64,000 nucleotides of DNA from CAYZGU01 sp964478165 (GCA_964478165.1 CAYZGU010000021.1:62001-126000); one strand, 5' to 3'. Numbered from the stretch's first letter, positions 28,296 to 38,482 are shown. Notes: generated by a model not told the origin, from the letters alone. Numbers and translations: made by a program.

Positions 28296-29453
28296 ATGAA
28301 GCAGATCTATCGAGTTGGAGTGATTGGCGGAGGTAGGCAGGGCACAGTTCACGCTCGTGCTTACGTCTGCAACCCGCGTACAGAAGTCGTTGCGGTGGCA
28401 GATTCAGACGAAGAGGTCCAACGTCTATTCTGCGACCGGTTTGGGACACCAGGATATACGGATTATAACGAAATGTTGGCTCACGAGTCGATTGATATTG
28501 CCGCTATAGTCCTACCCGTGCGTGCCAATCCGAATGCGGTTGTAGCGTCAGCAAAGAGTGGTGTGAGGGCGATATTTTGCGAGAAACCGCTTGCTGCGCG
28601 ATTATCGGATGCCGACAAGATGGTTATGGCATGTGAACAGAATGGTGTGTCGTTTGCTGCCGGTCTAGTTTCGCGAAATCAACAGCATTTTGAGCACGCT
28701 CGTCGTCTCGTGACAGACGGTGTGATTGGTGAGATTACCCACATTGATGTGTTCGATACTAATGGTCAGGGTGGTTGTCACGGTATTAATTTGTCGCGAT
28801 ATTTTGCGAGTAATGGGGATGTGGACTGGGTAGTGGGCTGGGCGTCCGGCGATCCGTATAGTGATTATGAAGAGGCGCATGAGGATGGCGAAACAGGATT
28901 TGGAAGTTTAAGCGGACACATACGGTTCCGGTCTGGTCTCGATTGCTATCTTCACGCGCCAGTGCCCTGGCGCGGTGTCGAAGTAGTCGGTACGCGAGGT
29001 ATGTTATACAACCAGAACAACAGCAGCTCGGATCTGTACCTTCTCCGAGCGCGCTCTGCAGAAGCACCTAGGGGAAGGGATGCACTGCAAGATGCGTCGG
29101 ACTGTTTTCCCAGGGAACCAACACTTACTACTGCTGACGGCGACTATATTCGGGACGAGGAAGGTTGGAGGGTGAGTACTCCCGGTATGGTGCAGAGCGT
29201 GGAAGCCCTGGTGGATGCATTGGACAGCAATATACCGGTGCGCCTGACTACGGGCGAAGATTTGCGAGCGGCACTGGAGATCTGTGTTGCTCTCCGTGAG
29301 TCCGCCCGTCGTAAACAAGTACGCGTGGAGTTGCCGTTGGCAAACCGTGATCAACCACTGTATCCGGTGAAAGGCCGTTGGCATTACAAGAAAGAAGTGT
29401 ATGGTGAAGAATGGTATCGTGAACAGATGGAGATGGCACATCATAAGCGATAA
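28296..29453 (+). CDS. Gfo/Idh/MocA-family oxidoreductase
   Basis: The 385-residue protein has a Rossmann nucleotide-binding start, RVGVIGGGRQGTVHARAY, and the family's catalytic-site motif AIFCEKPLA. The middle VSRNQQHFEHARRLV and GVIGEITHIDVFDTNG lead into the C-terminal sheet domain. Such enzymes oxidise sugars, inositols or related polyols with NAD(P). AGGAGGG lies 9 bases before ATG 28296. It follows the dead PhyH gene and precedes the NHL gene; nothing indicates its substrate. Confidence 0.88.
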   Translation: MKQIYRVGVIGGGRQGTVHARAYVCNPRTEVVAVADSDEEVQRLFCDRFGTPGYTDYNEMLAHESIDIAAIVLPVRANPNAVVASAKSGVRAIFCEKPLAARLSDADKMVMACEQNGVSFAAGLVSRNQQHFEHARRLVTDGVIGEITHIDVFDTNGQGGCHGINLSRYFASNGDVDWVVGWASGDPYSDYEEAHEDGETGFGSLSGHIRFRSGLDCYLHAPVPWRGVEVVGTRGMLYNQNNSSSDLYLLRARSAEAPRGRDALQDASDCFPREPTLTTADGDYIRDEEGWRVSTPGMVQSVEALVDALDSNIPVRLTTGEDLRAALEICVALRESARRKQVRVELPLANRDQPLYPVKGRWHYKKEVYGEEWYREQMEMAHHKR

Positions 29454-29576
29454 ACGTGCCATATTGGTTGCCTATCATTTAGACTGAATTCTTCACAGTC
29501 GTCCTTGCATGATTCGAATAAGAAGGACTTTTCGGCATTTGCGTGCTAGTTCCACAGTCGAGACGAAGGAGTTCAT

Positions 29577-31700
29577 ATGAATCTTAAAGAGGGTTTCAAG
29601 CTTCAGTCTTCTAGCACAATGACAACGATTGCCGGTGTTGGAATTCAGGAGGGAATTCCGGCAAAGGACGCGGACGCCGGTTGGCCGCTTGGAGTTGTTC
29701 GATGGCGAAAAACCGGGGAATTAATAGTTGCGGATTACCACTTCCATGTCCTGTGGCGGATTGACGACGCTGGCATACTTCACCGCTTCGCTGGTACTGG
29801 TGTGCCAGGATATACTGGGGACGGAGGGCCTGCAATTGAAGCGCAACTCGATTGTCCGCACGATCTGACGCAGGACGCGGACGGAAAACTTTATTTTTCT
29901 GATCTTGGTAATCAGGTTTACCGCATGATTGATCCTGACACTGGAATGATTGTGACTGCGGTGGGATCGGGAAGAACTGGGCGCGGTGGGGATGGCATGC
30001 TCGCGACTGAGGCTGAGATGGATACTCACTCCGGAATCGCGATTAGCGAGAATGGTGATATTTTCATCTCTAGTGAATGGGCGAATAACGTTCGCCGCAT
30101 CGATGCGAAGACCGGCATAATAGAGTTGTTTGCTGGCCAAGACGCGCGTCATAAACTGTCTGAAATAGGAGAAAGTAGACCAGCGCACGGGGCGTGGTTG
30201 AGTCTGGGTGGTTACTCAGGTGACGGTGGTCCGAAAGAACAAGCTGGATTTTATCATCCCGAGCACCTGGCCTTTGATTCTGACGGCGATCTCTATGTCT
30301 GCGACAACTCAAATGACCGCATCCGAAAGATTGAGATGAAAACCGGGATAGTGTCAACTGTGCTAGGAACTGGTCAACGCGCCTCGAATGGTGACGGTGG
30401 CCCGGCCACTGAAGCCGGTACTTTGATGCCCGATGCTATATGCATTGATGTTTACAACAACATCTATGTTGGTGAAAAATATGGATTCCGTGTGCGTAGG
30501 ATCGACGCGGAATCAGGTATCGTTACCACCATTGCGGGTACCGGCCTACCAGGCATGGGTGAAGAGGGTGTCCCGGCAATCGAAACCGAGTGCAATTCTT
30601 TAGAAGTAGGGCTCTGTGCGGATCCGGATGGCACTGTGTTTTTTAGTGACTGTGGTGGTCGTCTTCGTCGAATTGATGCTCGAAGTGGTATTGTGACTAC
30701 TGCGCTTGGCGGCACAAGCATTCATGATGGTGGTGTTGCGGTTCGGGCGTTTCTCTGTGGTCCGTGGGGTTTGAGCGTTGGTCCGGATGGTCACATCTAC
30801 TTCGCTGATCAGTGGAACCAGCGCGTTCGAGCCATTGACGTTGCGACTGGATGTATCCGCACGGTAGCTGGAAATGGTGCCAGAGCGTACGGTGGTGATG
30901 GAGGTCCTGCGATTGAAGCGTATCTCGGCAACCCGTCGGATGTGTCGGTCGGTGCAAACGGGCAGGTGGTTATTGCAGATGGTCGGCACGGCCACGTTCG
31001 GAGTGTCGATGAGGAAGGAATTATCCACAATGTCGCGGGGGCTGCATCTCAGTGGGACAAGGGGGATGGCGGGCCGGCGATATGTGCGAACCTTATCGAG
31101 CCAATCTCTGTGGTACACGATGCAGACGATGCCGTCTATATTGGTGACAGAGGTGCGGGACGCATTCGCAGAATCGATCCGGAGACCGGTGTAATTGACA
31201 CCGTTGCCGGCGTCGGTTCTCCAGGCTACTCAGGTGATGGCGGTTCAGCGCGGAAGGCGGAAATTGGTAGTCCAACATCGATGGCTTTTGACCGAGAAGG
31301 CAACCTATACTTTTCGGACGAGCTGGCTCACGTGATTCGTCGAATAGACCTTTGCGGGACAATTACAACAGTTGTCGGTATAGGTAAGCTAGGATTTGCT
31401 CATGACGGGACGGCAGCGCAGGAGGCGCAGTTGAATAGTCCACAAGGGGTTACAATCGCGTCGGACGGTGCGTTAATCTTTTCCGACACGAAAAATCATC
31501 GTGTGCGCCGAGTTGGCCTCGATGGCACTTTGCAGACTGTGGCAGGAACCGATGAAGCTGGGTATTTTGGAGACAACGATACCGCTATCCGTGCTGGTCT
31601 CAATTCGCCACGGGGGCTCTGTTTTTATGGAGAGGACTTATTGTTGATTGCTGACCATTTCAATCATCGCATCCGAGCTGTGAAGCTTACGAATTTCTAG
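29577..31700 (+). CDS. NHL-repeat protein with twelve blades
   Basis: The 707-residue protein consists almost entirely of NHL repeats. I count twelve repeats of the form D-G-x-(I/L)-Y-(F/V/I)-x-D-x-x-N-x-R-(I/V)-R-x-(I/V), separated by G-Y-x-G-D-G-G-P-A turns. Examples are KLYFSDLGNQVYRMID, HIYFADQWNQRVRAID and ALIFSDTKNHRVRRVG. Twelve blades would fold as two six-bladed propellers. No signal peptide or enzyme domain is visible, so it is either cytoplasmic or exported by an unusual route. AAGGAG precedes the ATG. Function unknown; such propellers bind ligands or proteins. Confidence 0.85.
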   Translation: MNLKEGFKLQSSSTMTTIAGVGIQEGIPAKDADAGWPLGVVRWRKTGELIVADYHFHVLWRIDDAGILHRFAGTGVPGYTGDGGPAIEAQLDCPHDLTQDADGKLYFSDLGNQVYRMIDPDTGMIVTAVGSGRTGRGGDGMLATEAEMDTHSGIAISENGDIFISSEWANNVRRIDAKTGIIELFAGQDARHKLSEIGESRPAHGAWLSLGGYSGDGGPKEQAGFYHPEHLAFDSDGDLYVCDNSNDRIRKIEMKTGIVSTVLGTGQRASNGDGGPATEAGTLMPDAICIDVYNNIYVGEKYGFRVRRIDAESGIVTTIAGTGLPGMGEEGVPAIETECNSLEVGLCADPDGTVFFSDCGGRLRRIDARSGIVTTALGGTSIHDGGVAVRAFLCGPWGLSVGPDGHIYFADQWNQRVRAIDVATGCIRTVAGNGARAYGGDGGPAIEAYLGNPSDVSVGANGQVVIADGRHGHVRSVDEEGIIHNVAGAASQWDKGDGGPAICANLIEPISVVHDADDAVYIGDRGAGRIRRIDPETGVIDTVAGVGSPGYSGDGGSARKAEIGSPTSMAFDREGNLYFSDELAHVIRRIDLCGTITTVVGIGKLGFAHDGTAAQEAQLNSPQGVTIASDGALIFSDTKNHRVRRVGLDGTLQTVAGTDEAGYFGDNDTAIRAGLNSPRGLCFYGEDLLLIADHFNHRIRAVKLTNF

Positions 31701-31952
31701 CGAAACGCGTGCTATGATAGTGAGGGCGTCGGCAAGATTAAGTTCTGACAAAGTCTGAAAGTCATTAAAGTGTACTGCGAAGATTACAAATTGGTGACTT
31801 TGGCTTGGTGTAGGCGCATAGTTTCCATCGCAATATCATGAAAAGAGTCAGACTCGGCCGCATGAGACTGAAGGGCTTTCACTTGTTGTGTACTTGGGGT
31901 TTCAGATTCTGGGTGAAGTCAACTAGAACCTGGATTACTCGGAGTGGGAATT

Positions 31953-33047
31953 ATGAAAATTACGTGCATCAAACTTTATATTGTAAAGGTTCCGGAAAGA
32001 CAGTGGTGGTGGTCCGACGATGTGTATGGCCAGCCCGAGCATCAGCGGATTGCACATGGCGTGGCTGAGATTGAAACCAGCGAGGGGTTGACAGGACTGA
32101 CTCACATTGGGCACGCGATTCAACTGGAGAGCATAACTGGAATCTTGAATACCTGGCTGGGGCAGGATGTGTTGAAGGTTAATCTTGCCGACGCGGTGCG
32201 ACCGATGATCGGTCCCTTTGAACAGGCGATTCTCGATATACGCGGTCAAGTGCTTGGCGTTCCAATTTGGCAATTGTTCGGTGGACGTTTGCGAGACCGA
32301 GTGTATGTGACTCAGTGTACTGGATACAAAACGCCGGAGCACACGGCCGAAGATGCACAGTGGGGGTGGGAACGGGGGTTTCGCGCCTACAAGATGAAGT
32401 GTATCACGCGTAAGGAATTGACAGTGGAGTCGCGCATCCGATATGTGACGGACCGCGTTGAAGCGATTCATGACGTCCTACCGGATATGGCCGTGAGACC
32501 CGACATTCGCTGGCGGCTTCAGGAAGTTTGGGTTGCACAAGAACTTGCCCGTCGATTGCAAGGTCACTCCATTGATTCTCTGGAGAGCCCAATTACTAAG
32601 CGTGCGGCTGGCGGAACATTTTCCGAGTGGCGGCGCCTTCGGCAGACCATTCATCTACCAGTGGGCGACCACGTCTACAATAGCGAGGACCTTATCCAGC
32701 GATCACATGCGGAAGCCCTTGATTATACCATTGTGAGTGCGAAGAGCTATTCCGAGACGATTCGACAATCTTCTCTCGCGTACGAGCTTGGTCTCGGAGG
32801 CTGGTCGCAAACTGTAGCATATGGGCCTGGAGCGGCAATGGGATTGCACGTCGCCGCTTGTATGCCCAATCTGACTCAGCCTTACGACATGGTTGGACCA
32901 ATGGCGTGGGAGAATACTCTGGTGAACGAGGATTTCCCGTTTGAAGATGGCTGCTTTCTCGTACCCGATCGTCCGGGTTTAGGTTACACGCTAAACCATA
33001 CCGCGGTGAAGAAATATCTGGTGGAGAAACGGGTTCTTTGTTCATGA
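31953..33047 (+). CDS. Enolase-superfamily protein (mandelate racemase / muconate cycloisomerase type)
   Basis: The 364-residue protein has the capping domain start MKITCIKLYIVKVPERQWWW and IGPFEQAILDIRGQVLGVPI, followed by the barrel. The catalytic Lys-x-Lys is in AYKMKCITRKEL. Metal ligands are likely the Asp in RPDIRWRLQE, the Glu in SLESPI and the Asp in LPVGDHVY. The reaction would be acid-sugar dehydration or a racemisation, as is usual in this superfamily. ATG 31953 has GGAGTGGG ahead. Its neighbours do not define the substrate. Confidence 0.85.
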   Translation: MKITCIKLYIVKVPERQWWWSDDVYGQPEHQRIAHGVAEIETSEGLTGLTHIGHAIQLESITGILNTWLGQDVLKVNLADAVRPMIGPFEQAILDIRGQVLGVPIWQLFGGRLRDRVYVTQCTGYKTPEHTAEDAQWGWERGFRAYKMKCITRKELTVESRIRYVTDRVEAIHDVLPDMAVRPDIRWRLQEVWVAQELARRLQGHSIDSLESPITKRAAGGTFSEWRRLRQTIHLPVGDHVYNSEDLIQRSHAEALDYTIVSAKSYSETIRQSSLAYELGLGGWSQTVAYGPGAAMGLHVAACMPNLTQPYDMVGPMAWENTLVNEDFPFEDGCFLVPDRPGLGYTLNHTAVKKYLVEKRVLCS

Positions 33048-33925
33048 GAAACATTGCCAATACGGAGAAGGATTAAGCAAGGGTGTATCTAAAGGATTAT
33101 TGGTTTCGGGGGTTCTAGATTGTCGTTTGGAAATTATGAAGATTTCGCAGTCAGAGCACGAGAATTGTTGTTAACATGTGAAGAGAAGTCGTTCAATTTA
33201 TGTTTGAAACCCGACTTGGTCCAATACTTGATGGAGATGCGCGCTCCATCGCATGATTTCCGTTCTCGCCATTCTATTTCAAGGGATCACCAGTGTGGAA
33301 TTCGACCGCGCAAGCGACGGGGAATCTAACGCGTATTTTAGCTCTTACACAGCATGAGTTGTGGCATTTCTGAGCATCTGAGAAGCAGGCTGTGCTTTAA
33401 CGGAACGAGTGAGCATGTTGCGGCTGGGATAGGATTGTGGTGAAAAGCTCCGCGGAACGTTCTAGAGTGAGTGTTGTAAGATCGTTGATAACACAGATGG
33501 GGACTGTGTCAAGTCGTGCAGGGCGGGTGTCTAGATCGATTTTTAAAACAAGATTATGTCCTTCCACTGTGCGGAGGCTCGTATATCAAACCGTACCCAA
33601 ACCGGTGTGACCAGTGGTAGTACCCAAGAACTATTTTCGAATCTTGACGCTCCCTAGACGTGGACGCTGAGTGTTTTCGACCAGAATCGGTTGTTGATTG
33701 CATGTGATGTTCTCGCGTGGTTAGCTCGTTACTAACTTGATAGGCACGTGGGAGATTGTTGGATGCGCAGTATAGCGTTTCGGCAAACGGACTAATAGCT
33801 AATCAAACCGTTGCGATCGGGTTGTGCTCTCACGGCGTTGGATTGCCGTCGGAACAGATATGGGGCGGTCAGGAATATACAATACGTGCCAAACAGTCCA
33901 TTTTTCTTTCCACCTGCGTCATCGT
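33048..33925. other. 0.9 kb without an intact gene
   Basis: A plus-strand frame at 33120-33329 (start SFGNYEDFAVRARELLL) looks protein-like in its first 40 codons but breaks off and matches nothing I know. The rest shows no coding signal. Confidence 0.45.
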
Positions 33926-34114
33926 TCAGGTTGTAGGTATCACGTTGCCGTCACAGACGGTAAGATATGCACCTGTAATGAAGCTGGCCAAGCCGGACGC
34001 CAGGAAAAGCACAGCGTTGGAAACCCCTTGATCCGTACCTCGACGCTCCAGTGGCACGTTGCTTCGATAATTCGCATCAGTCTCATTTGTGGTTATTCCA
34101 TCCTGATTGTCCAA
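33926..34114 (-). pseudogene. C-terminal remnant of a short-chain dehydrogenase (SDR)
   Basis: The minus-strand frame reads RSNVPLERRGTDQGVSNAVL followed by FLASGLASFITGAYLTV and CDGNVIP. This is the classical SDR C-terminal pattern (P-L-x-R-x-G-x-x-x-x-V-A-x-x-x-x-F-L-A-S, then I-T-G-x-x-L-x-V-D-G-G). The Rossmann start and the Ser-Tyr-Lys catalytic part are not found upstream (34115-34498), and the closing Asp-Gly-Gly has become Cys-Asp-Gly. Only this fragment remains. Confidence 0.6.
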
Positions 34115-34498
34115 CCTGGATCTGTCTGATTACGGTAATTCTGTGCGGTCTTATCTTCCTATGTGATCGAATGTGGCCTGCAATCGGGTGACTGTTTTCT
34201 TTTTGAGAAACGGACCTGGCATGCGGGAGTAGCTATTTGTCTTCTCAAACGCGGAAGGTGGTCTTGATTGTATAAGGCTATCGCTGAATCATGCCCATGG
34301 ATTATCGAATCCAATCGGAAACGTTGAAAAAATTGATGTCTTTGGGCAGTATCTCATGCATGAAGTCTTTCAGGACACAGCACAGAGTATCACTTTTTGG
34401 GAAGGTATGCCTTCTGGTCTCTTAGTGTGAAAAGCATGCTGCGCTGGCGGTCAGAAGGATTCCGTGAAAAATAATTTCTAGAATCAGAAGGAGATGTA
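34115..34498. other. 0.4 kb intergenic stretch before the aldo/keto reductase
   Basis: This is where the N-terminal part of the SDR remnant should be, but I find no motif of it. AAGGAG at the right end is the ribosome binding site for the next gene. Confidence 0.45.
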
Positions 34499-35434
34499 AT
34501 GGAACGGGTGATGATGCCTGGTGTGGAGAAAGAGATTTCGCGCGTCGTCCTTGGGAGCATGGTATTCTCGCCGGAAAAAGAAAAAGCTAGCTATGCGATT
34601 CTGGATGCATTCTTCGCTGCCGGAGGAAGTGCAATTGACACAGCGCATGTCTACGCCAGCGGCGATAGTGAAAGGTTGATTGGCATGTGGATGAAGCAGC
34701 GAAAAAACCGCACGAAGGTGTTTCTCATCGACAAAGGCGGACATCCGCATGCAAACTTACCACGGCCACGTCTCGGACCGGAGGAGCTTGAGGGCGATCT
34801 GAATGAAAGCCTCAGACGGCTTCAGACAGACTATGTCGATCTTTATATGCTCCATCGCGACGATTCACAAATTCCTGTGGGTCCTATCATCGACTATTTG
34901 AATCAGCAGATTAGAACGGGACGAATTCGGACGATTGCGGCATCGAATTGGGAACATGAGCGCATCCAAGAGGCAAACGACTATGCGGACGAACATGGAT
35001 TGGATGGATTTGTGGTGAGCAGTGCAAATCTGAGCCTAGCTGTTCCGAAAGAACCGTTATGGAAGGGGGTGTTGTCTGTAGGTAAAGACGCGCGCGATTG
35101 GCATCAGGAGCGGTGTTTTCCGTTAATGCCCTGGTCTTCTCAGGCGAGAGGGTTTTTCGGTGGACAGTTTTCGCCTGAGAAGCGAGACGATAAGAACATG
35201 GTGCGGGTATACTATAACGATGACAATTTTGAAAGGCTTAGGCGGGCAAAAGCATTGGGCGAGCAGAAGGGGTTTTCGGCTATTCAGATTGCGCTCGCGT
35301 ACGTTTTGCACCAATCGTTTCCAATTTTTCCCATTATCGGTCCTACGACTCTAGAAGAACTTGAGTCATCTCTTGGTGCCCTTGAGATTCAATTATCAGA
35401 CGATGAAATGCGGTGGCTTAACCTCGAAGGCTGA
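34499..35434 (+). CDS. Aldo/keto reductase
   Basis: The 311-residue protein is an NADPH-dependent TIM-barrel reductase. The catalytic tetrad is visible: Asp and Tyr in AIDTAHVYASGDSE, Lys in FLIDKGGH, His in YMLHRDD. The phosphate-binding loop of the cofactor lies in IIGPTTLEELESSL. ESLRRLQTDYVDLYMLHRDD is a standard family segment. AAGGAG is 7 bases ahead of ATG 34499. It sits alone, converging on the type II secretion operon. Substrate unknown. Confidence 0.88.
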   Translation: MERVMMPGVEKEISRVVLGSMVFSPEKEKASYAILDAFFAAGGSAIDTAHVYASGDSERLIGMWMKQRKNRTKVFLIDKGGHPHANLPRPRLGPEELEGDLNESLRRLQTDYVDLYMLHRDDSQIPVGPIIDYLNQQIRTGRIRTIAASNWEHERIQEANDYADEHGLDGFVVSSANLSLAVPKEPLWKGVLSVGKDARDWHQERCFPLMPWSSQARGFFGGQFSPEKRDDKNMVRVYYNDDNFERLRRAKALGEQKGFSAIQIALAYVLHQSFPIFPIIGPTTLEELESSLGALEIQLSDDEMRWLNLEG

Positions 35435-35485
35435 GAGTTTTCGACGCTGCCTAGGAGATTCACAATGGAAAAGCTAGCGTTTTAG

Positions 35486-38482
35486 TTATTGTTCGATGTT
35501 TGACTTCTCAAGTGCGCCGCCTGAACGCCAATTTCCTGCTTTTTTCTGCAGCTTTTCAAGATCGGCGGGATTCCCGATATCAACGATATGCGGTGTGATG
35601 ATGATGACAATTTCGGAATTCTCCGAGACTGTCTCCGTACGTTTGAATAGACGTCCAATGAGCGGAACATCTGCAAGAATCGGGACTTTACTTTCAATCT
35701 CTTGCTGTTTCGATTTAATCATTCCGCCTACAACAATCTTCTGTCCATCTTCGACGTCAATGTAGGCGCTGATTGAGCTGTCCTCGGTGATAGGCGCGTT
35801 AAAATCGGTGAACTCGATGAAGTTGCTCGCTTGAATCTGGTCAATCTCCAAACCGATGGTCCGCTTGCCCCCGGAACCGACGGTTGATCTGGCAATGTGC
35901 GGCGTAATTGCAATGTTGATACCCACAGGTGGGTCGATAAAATCGTAATTGAACAAGGGCTGATTCACAGTGTCGCTCAAAAGACTGCCCGTATTAACAC
36001 TCTGCAAAAATGGGATTTTTCGTCCACGGCTCCATGTCGCCTGCTGGTTGTCGCGCGTTAGCAGCGACGGAGTGGACAAAGTCCTCACCTTGTTCTCGCG
36101 CATCAAGGTGTGTAGCAACCCCAGATATTCTTTCGTGGCGATGCTGTATGTGAAGCCGCTAATCTCGTGACCTAGCCCAAGTTGCGTGTCCACGTTCCCA
36201 ATAAGCGGATTTCCATCCCGCAGTTCTTCTCCGAATAGAGTGTTTTCCTGAGCTGTCAGCTCAATTCCAAGTTTAGTGGTTTCATCGAGTGTAACTTCAA
36301 GAATCTGGATGTCGATCCAGACTTGGCCTCGCACGAAGTCAAGTTGATGAATCATGGATTCTACTTGTGGCATATAGCGTTGTGCAGTTCTCACGAGAAC
36401 TGAGTTGGTTTGTTGGTCAGCTTCTATCTCTACCTGACCACGCAGAGAATTGATGTCTTTCTGTTCGACTCTCCCACCGCTGGAAACGAAACTCCTGAAG
36501 TTGAAACCTGAACCACTACTTTGACCTTCATCCCATATATTCTCCAAAAGGGTTGCCATGGTTTCGGCATTCGCGTATTCGAGGCGAATTAATCTTGTAA
36601 GCTCTATCTGTTCCTCGGGAGTGGGTGTATCCATTTCATGGATGAACTCGGTAATTAGTTCGAAATTTCGCTGTGTCGCTGTGGACACAATTACTGCGTT
36701 GAGTGTAATGTAGGGTTCTGCTGTCACATTTCCTGCGAGCGAACCTTCGTTCTGGTTGCGCTGTCTGCTGGGAATAAAGGAGAAAAAACCCTGATTATTG
36801 TTACCGCCGCCTTGATAGACATCGTTGATGATGTTCGACACATTTTCGGCATCTGCGTATTCCAGTTTGTAGACCCTTGTTCCCCACTCCTGGTCTGGCA
36901 TGTGGACATCGAGGCGCTTGACGAGATTCTCAACTGTTTCAAAATTCTGCGAAGCCGTGGAGACCAGTAGCGCGTTCAACCGCGTGTCTGGCACCAAGTA
37001 GACTTCTCCTTGCACGCCGAATCCGCCTTCGAGGTTTTCAGTGCGTTGCCGTCGTGCCCACCAAGGTCTATCGCGTTCACTTCCAGTACTACCACCCGCA
37101 AAGAGATCTTGTAGATTATCTGAGAGTGTCTGCGCGTCGGCAAACTTGAGAAAGAAGAGTCGAACCTCTTCTTGGGGATTTGCCTGGTCAAGCTCGCGAA
37201 TCAACTTTTCTATCATCGGAAAATTGCGCGGATCAGAAGAAACGACTACAGCATTTAAACGGTCGTTCGATGAGATGTTTACGGTTCCGACGATTCCTTG
37301 ATATTCTTCTTCCTGTCTATCCCGTTGAAGTGCGCGTCTTGCCTCCTCCCACTCACGTCGTTCCCACGTCCGCGCGTTGCGACCTGGCCTTCTGTCCATG
37401 CTCTGTCCCGTAATCACTTCTTCGATGGTCTGTGCGACATCTTGAGAAATTGAATAATTCAGGCGATAGATTTTGATTTCTGATTGAACATTTGGAGTGG
37501 TATCAAGCTGTCGAATGAGATTTTTTAGCGCAGCGAGATTGGATTCTGAGGCTTTTATAATCAAGGAATTCGAGCTTTCGTCAGCGGCTATCTGAATGCG
37601 ACCGCGGAGCATGTCAATACCTCCTCCTTTTTCTTTGGCTTTCTGCATCATCTCTCGCATCTCGTCAAAATCGTCGATGGGTTTCTCAGCGGATGCCATC
37701 TTTCTAATCACATTTGAGATCTGTGCTTCACTGCGAAAAATTTCGCCCAAGGTTGCTGCGAGCGATCTGGCCGAGGCGTTCTGCAGAGGGACAACCTCTA
37801 CCTTGAGTGGTTGGTCTTGCTCTTCATCAACGACCTGTAGGATCATAGCAATTCGCCTAATATTGGAAGCAACATCAGTGATGATTAAAGAGTTGCTATT
37901 TCCATCGGCAAAGATGTTAGCCGCCTTATTCAGAAGTGATTTGAGGCTGCCTACTAACTCCGATGCGACAGCGCTTTCCAACTGAATGATGTAGGTTTGG
38001 ATTTCGTCGCTCATTTCGACTTGTTCAGGATTCGCCGTAATCCGTTTGACTGGTACCTTCATCTGCACTGCTTTTTCAAAGGTCGTGATTAGCACGGTAT
38101 TGTGTGTGCGAATGGTTGTCAAGTTGTAGGTCGCAAGGACGGTTTTTACCTCCTGTAGAACTTCATCCATGGTTGCGTTCTTTAGATTCGTCAGGGCGAA
38201 TTTTTTGTTTTCGATGTCACTTTGGGAAGCAATGAGCGTCAGGCTTGTCTCTTGGCTCAGGAATTCAATGAGATCTTTGAGGTCTTTGCTAATGAAATTA
38301 AAGTCAAACCGAATCGCATTACCCTTTTCGTCCCGCTCAGAAACGCGCATGTCCCCTTGATGCCGCTGTGCGAATACAGTGGTTGTTGAAAAAAAAGTCA
38401 GATTGGCCGTCAAGATGGCGAAGAATAGAAGAACAAAAAACTTGAGTTGCCGTAACCTGTTGCCCCTGGAACATATTCTCAT
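35486..38482 (-). CDS. gspD: Type II secretion outer-membrane secretin GspD, extended
   Basis: GspD forms the outer-membrane gate of the type II system. The 998-residue product has a signal-anchor start (FFVLLFFAILTANLTFFSTT), an N0 domain (IRFDFNFISKDLKDLIEFLS), then six tandem secretin N-domain repeats, each ending in x-x-L-I-x-x-L-D: near EEQDQPLKVEVVPL, SEIKIYRLNYS, EEVRLFFLKFAD, WGTRVYKLEYAD and IELTRLIRLEYAN, plus the first at TYIIQLESAVASELVG. The C-terminal gate has VWIDIQILEVTLDE and VPILADVPLIGRLF. Standard GspD has three such repeats in 650-750 residues. ATG 38482 has GGGAG ahead; ATG 38503 is the alternative. Confidence 0.92.
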   Translation of the reverse strand: MRICSRGNRLRQLKFFVLLFFAILTANLTFFSTTTVFAQRHQGDMRVSERDEKGNAIRFDFNFISKDLKDLIEFLSQETSLTLIASQSDIENKKFALTNLKNATMDEVLQEVKTVLATYNLTTIRTHNTVLITTFEKAVQMKVPVKRITANPEQVEMSDEIQTYIIQLESAVASELVGSLKSLLNKAANIFADGNSNSLIITDVASNIRRIAMILQVVDEEQDQPLKVEVVPLQNASARSLAATLGEIFRSEAQISNVIRKMASAEKPIDDFDEMREMMQKAKEKGGGIDMLRGRIQIAADESSNSLIIKASESNLAALKNLIRQLDTTPNVQSEIKIYRLNYSISQDVAQTIEEVITGQSMDRRPGRNARTWERREWEEARRALQRDRQEEEYQGIVGTVNISSNDRLNAVVVSSDPRNFPMIEKLIRELDQANPQEEVRLFFLKFADAQTLSDNLQDLFAGGSTGSERDRPWWARRQRTENLEGGFGVQGEVYLVPDTRLNALLVSTASQNFETVENLVKRLDVHMPDQEWGTRVYKLEYADAENVSNIINDVYQGGGNNNQGFFSFIPSRQRNQNEGSLAGNVTAEPYITLNAVIVSTATQRNFELITEFIHEMDTPTPEEQIELTRLIRLEYANAETMATLLENIWDEGQSSGSGFNFRSFVSSGGRVEQKDINSLRGQVEIEADQQTNSVLVRTAQRYMPQVESMIHQLDFVRGQVWIDIQILEVTLDETTKLGIELTAQENTLFGEELRDGNPLIGNVDTQLGLGHEISGFTYSIATKEYLGLLHTLMRENKVRTLSTPSLLTRDNQQATWSRGRKIPFLQSVNTGSLLSDTVNQPLFNYDFIDPPVGINIAITPHIARSTVGSGGKRTIGLEIDQIQASNFIEFTDFNAPITEDSSISAYIDVEDGQKIVVGGMIKSKQQEIESKVPILADVPLIGRLFKRTETVSENSEIVIIITPHIVDIGNPADLEKLQKKAGNWRSGGALEKSNIEQ

